Shown here: positions 1 to 6,598 of the stretch, piece after piece
How positions within the stretch are numbered: position 1 is the first letter of the stretch
How the letters are laid out: each line of letters begins with the position of its first letter
From: Pseudomonadota bacterium
GTDB lineage: Bacteria; Pseudomonadota; Gammaproteobacteria; Burkholderiales; Burkholderiaceae
Direction: 5' to 3'
NCBI GenBank assembly: GCA_963205525.1
Contig: CAUJJP010000133.1
Span: forward strand, 1-7,091
DNA length: 7,091 nt
Translations under genes and position numbers: made by a program
Notes under the pieces: generated by a model
The model's database searches: none
What the model was told of the DNA's origin: nothing
The model's input: only the letters and a program-made list of their open reading frames with translations

Positions 1-2797
1 CGACCACCAGCAGGTAGATCAGGATCAGGCCGACCGCGTAGGCGGCGCCCATGTCGCGGAAGGTCTCGTAGGTGACCTGCCACTCGCCGTCCCACTTGAG
101 CGCGTACTGGCGGTACGGGTTGTCGGGCTGGCGGATCCAGTATTCGCCCAGCGCGCCGGTGCCCGGCAGCGCGGCCTCGGCCAGCCGGCCGCGGATGCCG
201 AACAGGCCGTAGAGCGGCGAATCGGGCGTCTTGCCGCCGGCGCCGACGTCGGCGAAGACGTAGCTCACGCCCTGCAGGTCCTTCGTGTGGAGCGGCTTGT
301 CGATCACGCCACGCTCCACGCGCACGAGCTCCGACAGCGGCACGAGTTGCCCGTTGGCGGCGCGCAGCGGCAGCGCCAGCAGCGCGTCCAGCCCCACCTG
401 CGACTCGCGCGGCAGCTGCAGCCGCACCGGCACCGGGTACTTGCTCTGGCCGTCGTGCAGCCAGGCGGCGTCGGCGCCGGCGAGCGCGCCCTGCACCGTC
501 TGCGCGATCGCCGCCCCCGGGATGCCCAGCGATTCGGCGCGCTGGCGGTTCACGCGCAGGAAGGCGCGCGGCGCGTCCTCGCGCAGCGTGGTGTCGATGG
601 CCGTGATGTCGGGCGTGGCGTGCAAGGCGCGGGCCAGGCGCGCGGCGAGCTGCTGGCGACCGGCCTCGTCGGGGCCGTAGACCTCGGCGACGATCGGGCT
701 CATCACTGGCGGGCCGGGCGGCACCTCGACCAGCTTCAGCCGCCCGCCATGCTGCTGCGCGATGCGCTGCAGCGCCGGCAGCAGGCGCTGCGCGATGGCG
801 TGGCTTTGCTCGCCGCGCTGCGACTTGTCCACCAGGTTGACCTGCAGCTCGCCCTGTTCGGCGTCGGCGCGCAGCCCGTACTGGCGCACCAGGCCGTTGA
901 AGGTGATGGGTGCGGCGGTGCCGGCATAGCCCTGCAGGTCGCGCAGCTCGGGCTGCTGCACCAGGTGGGCGGCCAGATCCTGCAGCGCCGCCGCGGTGTC
1001 CTCCACCGGGGTGCCGGCCGGCATGTCCAGGACGAGGGCGAACTCGCTCTTGTTGTCGAAGGGCAGCATCTTGAGCACCACCGCCTGCACCAGCGCCAGC
1101 CCGATCGAGAGCATGAGCGCGACGACGATGCCGGCCGCCAGCAGCCAGCGCTTGCGCGCGCTGGCCAGCAGCGGGCGCAGCAGGACCGGGAAGAGGCCGG
1201 ACAGGCGCTGCGTGATGGCGCCTCCCGCCGGATGCTGGCCTGCCTCGGGGGCCCGCATCAGCACGCGCGCCAGCCAGGGCGTGATGCTGAACGCGATCGC
1301 CAGCGAGATCGCCATCCCCAGGCTGGCGTTGATCGGGATCGGCGCCATGTAAGGCCCCATCAGGCCGCTGACGAAAGCCATGGGCAGCAGGGCGGCGATC
1401 ACCGTCAGCGTGGCCAGGATGGTCGGCCCGCCGACCTCGTCCACCGCCGCCGGGATGATCTCGCGCAGCGTCCGCGCGGGCGCGAGCTGCTGGTGGCGAT
1501 GGATGTTCTCGACCACCACGATGGCGTCGTCGACCAGGATGCCGATGCTGAAGATGAGGGCGAACAGGCTCACGCGGTTGAGGGTGAAGCCCCAGGCCCA
1601 GCTCGCGAACAAGGTGGCGGTGAGGGTCAGGATGACCGCTGCACCGACGATCGCCGCCTCGCGCCGGCCCAGCGCCAGGCCGACGAGCAGGATCACCGAG
1701 GCGGTGGCGAAGGCCAGCTTGTGGATCAGCTGGCTGGCCTTGGCGGCAGCAGTCTCGCCGTAGTCGCGCGTCACCGTGAGCTCGATCCCGGGCGGGATGA
1801 GGGTGTTGCGCAAGGCATCCACGCGCGCGCGCAGCGCCTGCGTGACCTCGACCGCGTTCTCGCCCGGCTTCTTGCTCACGCTGACGGTGAGCGCAGGATA
1901 GGCGCCGCCGCCGTCCTTGCCGCCCGGGGTGAACCAGACATGTTGGCGCGGCTGGGCGGCGCCAGCGGCGACCTGTGCCACCTCGCGCAGGTAGACCGGC
2001 TTGCCCGCGTGCACCCCGACCACCAGCTCGCCGACCTCGTCGGCGTTGCGCAGGAACTCGCCGGTCTGCACCGTCCACATGCGCCCGCCCGCCGGGTCGG
2101 CGACCTGGCCGGCCGGCAGCGCCAGGTTGGCCGCCTGCAGCGACTGGCGCAGCTGCATCAGGTCCACGCCGCGCGCGCGCATGCGCGCCGGGTCGAGCTC
2201 GACCGCCACCACCCGGCCCGGCCCACCGATCGTCCGCACCTCGCGCGTGCCGGGCACGCGCTTGAGCTCGGCCTCGATGGAGACCGCCACCCGCTCCAGC
2301 TCGTGCGCGCTTTGCGCGTCGCGCGACCACAGGGTCAGCGCGAGCACCGGCACGTCGTCGATGCCGCGCGGCTTGACGATGGGCGGCAGCGCGCCAAGGC
2401 CGCTGGGCAGCCAGTCCTGGTTCGCGTTCAGCACCTCGTACAGGCGCACCAGGGCCTCGGTGCGCGGCACGCCGACCTGGAACTGCAGCGTCAGCATGGC
2501 CATGCCGGGACGCGAGACCGAGAAGCTGTGCTCCAGCCCCTGGATCTGCGCCAGCACCTGTTCGGCCGGCCGCGCGACCATGTTCTGCACGTCGACGCTG
2601 CCCGCCCCCGGGAAGGGGATGAGCACGTTGGCCATGGTGACGTCGATCTGCGGCTCCTCCTCGCGCGGCGTGACCAGCACCGCCAGCACGCCCAGCAGCA
2701 AGGCCAGCAGCGCCAGCAGCGGCGTGATCGCGCTGTCCTGGAAGGCGGCGGCCAGGCGGCCGGCGACGCCGAATCGGGGGCCTGCGGAGGTGTTCAT
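1..2797 (-). CDS. RND efflux permease, HAE1-like (C-terminus beyond window)
   Basis: This is the inner-membrane, proton-driven pump subunit of a tripartite efflux system. It starts at ATG 2797 and the reading frame stays open to base 1, giving 932 visible residues. TM1 is about residues 22-43, followed by the first large periplasmic loop to about residue 355. TM4 carries GILVDDAIVVVENIH with the proton-relay pair D423/D424, equivalent to AcrB D407/D408. The DD pair points to an HAE1-like rather than a CusA-like (HME) protein. TM7 is near 555-575 and a second periplasmic loop runs to about 912. TM8 starts at about 916; TM8-TM12 and the TM10 lysine lie outside the window. The second loop is longer than in AcrB by roughly 30 residues, with extra sequence around 848-912 rich in Gly, Pro, Tyr and Trp. 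The gene follows the adaptor gene by 35 bases, with no clear Shine-Dalgarno, so translation may depend on the upstream gene. No TolC-type partner is visible. Substrate unknown; family assignment is firm. Confidence 0.95.
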   Translation of the reverse strand, partial: MNTSAGPRFGVAGRLAAAFQDSAITPLLALLALLLGVLAVLVTPREEEPQIDVTMANVLIPFPGAGSVDVQNMVARPAEQVLAQIQGLEHSFSVSRPGMAMLTLQFQVGVPRTEALVRLYEVLNANQDWLPSGLGALPPIVKPRGIDDVPVLALTLWSRDAQSAHELERVAVSIEAELKRVPGTREVRTIGGPGRVVAVELDPARMRARGVDLMQLRQSLQAANLALPAGQVADPAGGRMWTVQTGEFLRNADEVGELVVGVHAGKPVYLREVAQVAAGAAQPRQHVWFTPGGKDGGGAYPALTVSVSKKPGENAVEVTQALRARVDALRNTLIPPGIELTVTRDYGETAAAKASQLIHKLAFATASVILLVGLALGRREAAIVGAAVILTLTATLFASWAWGFTLNRVSLFALIFSIGILVDDAIVVVENIHRHQQLAPARTLREIIPAAVDEVGGPTILATLTVIAALLPMAFVSGLMGPYMAPIPINASLGMAISLAIAFSITPWLARVLMRAPEAGQHPAGGAITQRLSGLFPVLLRPLLASARKRWLLAAGIVVALMLSIGLALVQAVVLKMLPFDNKSEFALVLDMPAGTPVEDTAAALQDLAAHLVQQPELRDLQGYAGTAAPITFNGLVRQYGLRADAEQGELQVNLVDKSQRGEQSHAIAQRLLPALQRIAQQHGGRLKLVEVPPGPPVMSPIVAEVYGPDEAGRQQLAARLARALHATPDITAIDTTLREDAPRAFLRVNRQRAESLGIPGAAIAQTVQGALAGADAAWLHDGQSKYPVPVRLQLPRESQVGLDALLALPLRAANGQLVPLSELVRVERGVIDKPLHTKDLQGVSYVFADVGAGGKTPDSPLYGLFGIRGRLAEAALPGTGALGEYWIRQPDNPYRQYALKWDGEWQVTYETFRDMGAAYAVGLILIYLLVV

Positions 2798-2832
2798 GCG
2801 CGTGCGTCGGCGTGAGTCGGCGGCAATCGACG

Positions 2833-3903
2833 TCAGTCGGCCGGGGTGGCGCCGGCCAGTCCGGCGCGCACCGCGTCGACGGCGTAGCGCTCGCCCGGCT
2901 TCAGCCCGGCCAGCAGTTCGACGCCGGCCGCCCCCAGGCTGGCGCCCAGGCGCACCGGGCGCAGGATGAAACGGCCGTCCTGCACCACGTAGACGGCGCT
3001 GAGCTCGTCGCGCTGCAGCAGCGCCGCTGCCGGCAGCAGCGGACGCGACGCCGATCCCGCTGCCGCCGGGCCGCTGAAGCGCACGCGCACCGACTGCCCC
3101 GGCACGCCGGCCGTGCCGGGTGCGAGATCGAATCGCCACTCCACGGTCTGCGCCACCGGGTCGGCCACCGGCAGCTCGGTGCGCGAGGCCGGCAGCACCC
3201 AGCGGCCGTCGGGCAGCTGCACCTGCACCGAACTGGCGGCGCGCGCCAGCGCGCTGCGGCTGGCGGGCAGCTGCACCACCGCGCGCAGGCGACCGGGCGC
3301 GTACAGCGTGGCCAGGGCGCGGCCCGGCGTCGCGAGATCGCCGGTCTCGACCAGGGTCTCCAGCACCAGGCCGTCGAACGGTGCCTGCACGGTGGCAAAC
3401 CCGCGCGCCAGCACGGCCTGGGCGCGCAGCGCCTGCGCCTGCGCCTGGCCGGCGCGCGCGGCGCGCAACTGGCTTTCGCTGTCGTCCAGCGCCGCGCCGC
3501 TGACGAAGCCCTGCTGCTGGAGTTCGCGCGTGCGCCTGGCCTGCGCGCTGGCGTTGGCCAGCACGGCCTGCGCCTGGGCCAGCGCGGCGTCAGCGGCCGC
3601 CAGGCCGGCGGTGGTGCTGCGTTCGTCGATGCGCGCGATCAACTGGCCTGCGCGCACCCGGTCGCCCGCCTTCACCGCCAGCTCGACCACGTTGCCGGCG
3701 GTCTGCGCCGCCAGCGTGCTCTGGCGCAGCGCCTGCAGGCTGCCGTCGAGCAGCAGGCTGCTGGCGGGCGGTGCTGCCTGCAGCAGTGCGGTGGCGACCG
3801 GCTCGGCCTGTGCGCCGGTGCCGAGCGCGAAGTGCGCCGGGAGCACCAGGAGCGCCAGCCGCATCCAGGGCGGCACGGGGGCGAAGCGGATGGTCAGACG
3901 CAT
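2833..3903 (-). CDS. RND efflux periplasmic adaptor subunit (MFP/HlyD family)
   Basis: This 356-residue protein should bridge the RND permease to an outer-membrane channel. Residues 1-33 look like a signal peptide: Arg residues, a hydrophobic stretch (LALLVLP), then AQA before E34. There is no lipobox cysteine, so it is probably not a lipoprotein. The first lipoyl half (about 62-93) contains AGNVVELAVKAGDRVRAGQ. An Ala/Gln-rich antiparallel coiled coil follows at about 98-165 with a turn near QQQGFVSG. The second lipoyl half includes APFDG at 174-178 and VETGD at 185-189. Beta-barrel and membrane-proximal parts make up the rest. No His-, Met- or Cys-rich metal-binding segment is seen, unlike CusB. 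ATG 3903 is preferred because only it leaves basic residues before the hydrophobic core and it sits about 23 bases after the predicted transcription start. ATG 3864 (M14) is possible. Neither start has a strong Shine-Dalgarno. It is the first gene of the operon with the downstream permease. Confidence 0.93.
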   Translation of the reverse strand: MRLTIRFAPVPPWMRLALLVLPAHFALGTGAQAEPVATALLQAAPPASSLLLDGSLQALRQSTLAAQTAGNVVELAVKAGDRVRAGQLIARIDERSTTAGLAAADAALAQAQAVLANASAQARRTRELQQQGFVSGAALDDSESQLRAARAGQAQAQALRAQAVLARGFATVQAPFDGLVLETLVETGDLATPGRALATLYAPGRLRAVVQLPASRSALARAASSVQVQLPDGRWVLPASRTELPVADPVAQTVEWRFDLAPGTAGVPGQSVRVRFSGPAAAGSASRPLLPAAALLQRDELSAVYVVQDGRFILRPVRLGASLGAAGVELLAGLKPGERYAVDAVRAGLAGATPAD

Positions 3904-3932
3904 GGCGGGACGGTCCAGGACTCGGATGCCGA

Positions 3933-3961
3933 ATCCTAATACATACCCGCCAGGGTATCAA
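3933..3961 (-). promoter_or_regulatory. Sigma70-like promoter of the adaptor-permease operon
   Basis: On the minus strand, a -35 element TTGATA (3961-3956, 5 of 6 matches to consensus) is followed by a 17-base spacer and a -10 element TAGGAT (3938-3933, 4 of 6). The predicted start is near 3926, giving a leader of about 23 bases before ATG 3903. It is a notably AT-richer patch in a very GC-rich window. The 17-base spacer is of normal length, so MerR-type spacer distortion is not needed. An alternative -10, TATTAG (3941-3936), would leave a short 14-base spacer. Confidence 0.6.
3943..3958. promoter_or_regulatory. Operator-like palindrome ATACCC-N4-GGGTAT
   Basis: ATACCCGCCAGGGTAT is a perfect 6+6 inverted repeat around a 4-base centre (gcca). 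It occupies most of the spacer of the predicted operon promoter and overlaps the last three bases of the -35. Such a position suits a repressor that blocks RNA polymerase. The half-site (A-T-rich edge followed by a C/G run) resembles operators described for the CsoR/CstR family. That resemblance is from memory. No regulator gene lies in the window. Confidence 0.5.
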
Positions 3962-4001
3962 GTGGCCGGTGCCAGATGCTGCACACGGCCGCGCCCAGGG
4001 T

Positions 4002-4022
4002 CGCCCAGGATCGTCCTGGGCG
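4002..4022 (-). terminator. Hairpin terminator after ssb
   Basis: A perfect 9-bp stem (4002-4010 with 4014-4022) encloses a 3-base loop (tcg). It begins 9 bases past the ssb stop codon. The stem is GC-rich, but no T-run follows on the minus strand, so it is not a textbook intrinsic terminator. It could act as a terminator or as a 3'-end-protecting hairpin. A second copy of the left arm's first eight bases (cgcccagg) lies at 3992-3999. The hairpin separates ssb from the efflux operon promoter at 3961-3933. Confidence 0.55.
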
Positions 4023-4031
4023 CTCGGGCGT

Positions 4032-4523
4032 TCAGAACGGCACGTCGTCGTCCATGTCGTCGAAGCCGGTCGATGCCTTGGGCGCCGGCTTGGGCGCCGG
4101 TGCGCGCGGTGGCGCGCTGCGTGCCGGGCGCTCGTCGCGGTTCTCGCGGCTCTCGCGGCCTTCGCGACCCTCACCCATCGCGTCGCCCTCGCGCCCCCCG
4201 AGCAACTGCATCTGCTCGGCGATGATCTCGGTCGTGTACTTTTCGGCGCCGTCCTTGTCGGTCCACTTGCGCGTCTTCAGCCGGCCCTCGACGTAGACCG
4301 GGCGACCCTTCTTCAGGTACTCGCCCGCGATCTCGGCCAGCCGGTCGTAGAAGACCACGCGGTGCCACTCGGTCTCCTCCTGGCGCTCGCCGCTGTCCTT
4401 GCTCTTCCACTGGCGCGAGGTGGCGATGGTGACGTTGCAGATCGCCGACCCGCTGGGGGCGTAGCGGACCTCCGGGTCGCGCCCGAGGTTGCCGATGAGA
4501 ATGACCTTGTTGACCGACGCCAT
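4032..4523 (-). CDS. ssb: Single-stranded DNA-binding protein
   Basis: SSB coats single-stranded DNA in replication, recombination and repair and recruits partner enzymes. The 163-residue product has a complete OB fold at about 1-112, opening with [20 protein letters not shown]. The DNA-stacking aromatics W39, W53, Y59 and W87 correspond to E. coli W40, W54, F60 and W88. A charged, then Pro/Ala-rich linker (about 113-150) follows, and the protein ends in the acidic tip DDDVPF (DDDIPF in E. coli), the docking site for RecQ, RecO, exonuclease I and others. It is slightly shorter than the 178-residue E. coli protein, the difference being in the linker. ATG 4523 is supported by an AGGAG six bases upstream and by the conserved N-terminus. 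It is divergent from recQ. Identification is near certain. Confidence 0.98.
   Translation of the reverse strand: MASVNKVILIGNLGRDPEVRYAPSGSAICNVTIATSRQWKSKDSGERQEETEWHRVVFYDRLAEIAGEYLKKGRPVYVEGRLKTRKWTDKDGAEKYTTEIIAEQMQLLGGREGDAMGEGREGRESRENRDERPARSAPPRAPAPKPAPKASTGFDDMDDDVPF
4077..4100 (-). repeat. 12-bp tandem duplication in the ssb linker
   Basis: The 12-base unit cttgggcgccgg occurs twice, back to back and without mismatch. On the coding strand it keeps the frame and gives the duplicated PAPK motif of the SSB linker. It looks like slippage or recent duplication in a region whose length is poorly constrained. Confidence 0.8.
4132..4167 (-). repeat. Degenerate 9-bp tandem repeat in the ssb linker
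   Basis: Four 9-base units ending in tcgcgg or tcgcga (4132-4140, 4141-4149, 4150-4158, 4159-4167) keep the reading frame. They encode the Arg/Glu-rich start of the SSB linker ([14 protein letters not shown]). This gives an alternating-charge segment between the OB fold and the Pro/Ala-rich part. Confidence 0.6.
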
Positions 4524-4529
4524 GGCGTG

Positions 4530-4534
4530 CTCCT
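4530..4534 (-). promoter_or_regulatory. Shine-Dalgarno of ssb
   Basis: AGGAG on the minus strand, six bases before ATG 4523. It is the only strong ribosome-binding site in the window and fixes the ssb start. It lies within CGCCCAGGAG, whose first nine bases also form one arm of the ssb terminator hairpin. Confidence 0.8.
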
Positions 4535-4557
4535 GGGCGATTGAAGGGGACGGCGGG

Positions 4558-4563
4558 ATTATT
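4558..4563 (-). promoter_or_regulatory. Candidate -10 of the ssb promoter
   Basis: AATAAT on the minus strand (5 of 6 matches to TATAAT). The predicted start is near 4551, leaving a leader of about 28 bases that includes the AGGAG. No convincing -35 is seen 16-18 bases upstream. The element overlaps the candidate recQ -35 on the other strand. Confidence 0.4.
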
Positions 4564-4588
4564 GCCGGCCCCTGCCCGCGGGTACGAT
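4562..4588 (+). promoter_or_regulatory. Candidate recQ promoter
   Basis: TTGCCG (4562-4567) and TACGAT (4583-4588), each 4 of 6 matches, are separated by 15 bases, shorter than ideal. The -10 ends eight bases before the GTG start of recQ, so transcription would begin almost at the start codon. The -35 shares two bases with the candidate ssb -10 on the opposite strand. Confidence 0.4.
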
Positions 4589-4596
4589 CGCGCCCC

Positions 4597-6474
4597 GTGA
4601 GCGCCCCAGCCGAGACCCGCCCTGCCGACGCCGCGCCGGCGATCCTGCACCAGGTCTTCGGCTACCCCGCCTTCCGCGGCCAGCAGGGGCAGATCGTCGA
4701 GCACGTCATCGGCGGCGGCGACGCCCTGGTGCTGATGCCCACCGGCGGCGGCAAGAGCCTGTGCTACCAGGTGCCGGCCATCGCGCGCCAGCGCGCCGGC
4801 CAGGGCGTGACGGTGGTGGTGAGCCCGCTGATCGCGCTCATGCACGACCAGGTCGGCGCGCTCGACGAGCTGGGCGTGGCGGCGGCCTTCCTCAACAGCA
4901 CGCTGGACGGCGCCGAGGCGCGGCGCGTCGAGCGCGCGCTGCTCGCCGGCGAGCTGGTGCTGCTGTACGCCGCTCCCGAGCGGCTGCTCACGCCGCGCTT
5001 CCTGGCCATGCTGGATTCGCTGCACGAGCGCGGCGCGCTCGCCTTGTTCGCGATCGACGAGGCGCACTGCGTCAGCCAGTGGGGGCACGATTTCCGCGCC
5101 GAGTACCTGGGGTTGAACGCGCTGCACGAGCGCTACCCCGGCGTGCCGCGCGTCGCCCTCACCGCCACCGCCGACGCCCACACGCGCGCCGACATCGTCG
5201 AGCGCCTGGCGCTGCAGCAGGCGCGGCTGTTCATCAGCAGCTTCGACCGCCCCAACATCCGCTACACCATCGTCGAGAAGGCCGACCCCAAGGCCCAGCT
5301 GCTGCGCTTCCTGCGCGAGGAGCACGAGGACGAGGCCGGCATCGTCTACTGCCAGAGCCGGCGCAAGGTGGAGGAAACCGCGGCCTGGCTGGTACACGAG
5401 GGCGTGCCCGCGCTGCCTTACCACGCCGGGCTGGACGCCGAGCTGCGGCGCCGCCACCAGGACCGCTTCCTGCGCGAGGACGGCCTGGTGATGGTGGCCA
5501 CGATCGCCTTCGGCATGGGCATAGACAAGCCCGACGTGCGCTTCGTCGCCCACCTCGATCTGCCCAAGAACATCGAGGGCTACTACCAGGAGACCGGCCG
5601 CGCCGGCCGCGACGGCCTGCCCGCCGACGCCTGGATGGCCTACGGGCTGGCCGACGTCGTGAACCAGCGGCGCATGATCGACGAGGGCGAGGCGGGTGAG
5701 GAGTTCAAGCGCCTGCAGCGCGCCAAGCTCGACGCCCTGCTTGCCCTGGCCGAGGCGCACGACTGCCGGCGCACAAGGCTGCTGTCCTACTTCGGCGAGC
5801 CGGCGCAGGGTGTGGGCTGCGGCAACTGCGACAACTGCCTGCAGCCGCCCGCCACCTGGGACGCCACCGAGGCGGCGCGCAAGGCCTTGTCCTGCATCTA
5901 CCGCTTCCAGCAGCACGGCGGCACGGGCTACGGTGCCGGACACTTGATCGACGTCCTGCGCGGCAAGCAGACCGACAAGGTGCGCCAGCGCGGCCACGTG
6001 CGGTTGAGCACCTTCGGCATCGGTGCCGACCTGTCGGAGGCGCAGTGGCGCGGCGTCGTGCGTCAGCTCATCGCGCTCGGCCACCTGCACGCCGAAGGCG
6101 AATGGCACACCCTCGCCCTCGCGCCCTCGGCGCGCGCCGTGCTGCGCGGCGAGGTGCAGCTGCAACTGCGCCAGCCGGCCGTCCAAGCGCGCACGCGGCG
6201 CGCCACCCGGGCGGGCGGCGCCGACAAGCCACCGCCGCTGCCGCTGGACGAGGCGGCGCTGGCGCGCTACGCCGCGCTCAAGGCCTGGCGCGGCGAGGTC
6301 GCGCGCGCCCACAACCTGCCCGCCTACGTCGTCTTCCACGACGCCACGCTGGCCGAGATGGCGCGCGAGCAGCCCGCCAGCGCGCAGGCGCTGGGCGCCA
6401 TCAGCGGCGTCGGCGCCAAGAAGCTGCAGGCCTACGGCGAGGAGATCCTGCGCGTGCTGGCGCTGGGCGGCTGA
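4597..6474 (+). CDS. recQ: ATP-dependent DNA helicase RecQ
   Basis: RecQ is a 3'-5' DNA helicase of recombinational repair (RecF pathway). From GTG 4597 it has 625 residues; E. coli RecQ has 609. Visible motifs: motif 0 [10 protein letters not shown] (21-30); Walker A MPTGGGKS with K53, as in E. coli; motif Ia [18 protein letters not shown] at 154-157 followed by the aromatic-rich loop [31 protein letters not shown]; and [10 protein letters not shown] with the arginine finger region. The RQC zinc site is intact (C390, C408, C411, C414). A winged helix, which in E. coli binds the SSB tip, should span about 420-530. One HRDC domain lies at about 549-622. The open frame extends upstream to an ATG at 4489 inside ssb, but those extra 36 residues do not resemble RecQ, and GTG 4597 places the core correctly. 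No Shine-Dalgarno precedes it. The gene is divergent from ssb and 124 bases before uvrA. Confidence 0.97.
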   Translation: MSAPAETRPADAAPAILHQVFGYPAFRGQQGQIVEHVIGGGDALVLMPTGGGKSLCYQVPAIARQRAGQGVTVVVSPLIALMHDQVGALDELGVAAAFLNSTLDGAEARRVERALLAGELVLLYAAPERLLTPRFLAMLDSLHERGALALFAIDEAHCVSQWGHDFRAEYLGLNALHERYPGVPRVALTATADAHTRADIVERLALQQARLFISSFDRPNIRYTIVEKADPKAQLLRFLREEHEDEAGIVYCQSRRKVEETAAWLVHEGVPALPYHAGLDAELRRRHQDRFLREDGLVMVATIAFGMGIDKPDVRFVAHLDLPKNIEGYYQETGRAGRDGLPADAWMAYGLADVVNQRRMIDEGEAGEEFKRLQRAKLDALLALAEAHDCRRTRLLSYFGEPAQGVGCGNCDNCLQPPATWDATEAARKALSCIYRFQQHGGTGYGAGHLIDVLRGKQTDKVRQRGHVRLSTFGIGADLSEAQWRGVVRQLIALGHLHAEGEWHTLALAPSARAVLRGEVQLQLRQPAVQARTRRATRAGGADKPPPLPLDEAALARYAALKAWRGEVARAHNLPAYVVFHDATLAEMAREQPASAQALGAISGVGAKKLQAYGEEILRVLALGG

Positions 6475-6509
6475 GGCGCGGCATCCCGCAGCAGCCGGCC
6501 GCAGCCACC

Positions 6510-6530
6510 GGCCGACCCTGCAGGTCGGCC
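6510..6530 (+). terminator. Inverted repeat downstream of recQ, possible terminator
   Basis: An 8-bp perfect stem, ggccgacc (6510-6517) with ggtcggcc (6523-6530), encloses a 5-base loop (ctgca). It begins 35 bases after the recQ stop. No T-run follows, so intrinsic termination is uncertain. The right arm lies in the tandem repeat array, and a second weaker stem (6540-6545 with 6554-6559) lies just downstream. Confidence 0.4.
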
Positions 6531-6551
6531 CTGCAGGTCGGCCCTGCAGGT
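6513..6551 (+). repeat. 13-bp tandem repeat between recQ and uvrA
   Basis: There are three head-to-tail units of CGGCCCTGCAGGT: 6513-6525 (one mismatch, A for G at the third base), 6526-6538 and 6539-6551 (identical). Each contains the 8-base palindrome CCTGCAGG. A partial, diverged fourth unit may follow at 6552-6564. The array fills a third of the 124-base gap and lies just before the candidate uvrA promoter. Confidence 0.85.
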
Positions 6552-6569
6552 CGAGGGCCCTGCGCTGTC

Positions 6570-6575
6570 TATGAT
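6570..6575 (+). promoter_or_regulatory. Candidate -10 of uvrA
   Basis: TATGAT (5 of 6 matches) lies 23 bases before ATG 6599, predicting a leader of about 16 bases. No good -35 is found at 16-18 bases; that position is occupied by the end of the tandem repeat array. A CTGT-N8-ACAG LexA box was looked for here and not found. Confidence 0.35.
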
Positions 6576-6598
6576 GGCCGGTTTTGCCGCCACCGCCG

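Noticed and set aside
287..2815. 842-codon open frame on the plus strand opposite the RND permease
   Set aside because: It is an antisense shadow of a high-GC gene. Its product is rich in Arg, Gln, His and Ala with no recognisable domain, while the minus strand encodes a full RND protein with conserved motifs.
2812..3939. 375-codon open frame on the plus strand opposite the adaptor gene
   Set aside because: The minus strand encodes a complete periplasmic adaptor with signal peptide, lipoyl halves and coiled coil; the plus-strand product has no recognisable features.
3904..4031. Possible small gene between the adaptor gene and ssb
   Set aside because: No start codon with a ribosome-binding site and sensible codon use was seen. 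The stretch is explained by the ssb hairpin and the efflux promoter and operator.
4575..4582. CCCGCGGG palindrome in the ssb-recQ gap
   Set aside because: An 8-base GC palindrome is expected often by chance in DNA of this composition, and no second copy or conserved spacing supports an operator.
4489..4596. Upstream ATG 4489 as the recQ start
   Set aside because: It would overlap the 5' end of ssb and add 36 residues unlike any RecQ N-terminus. GTG 4597 gives the family's usual spacing to Walker A (K53, as in E. coli).
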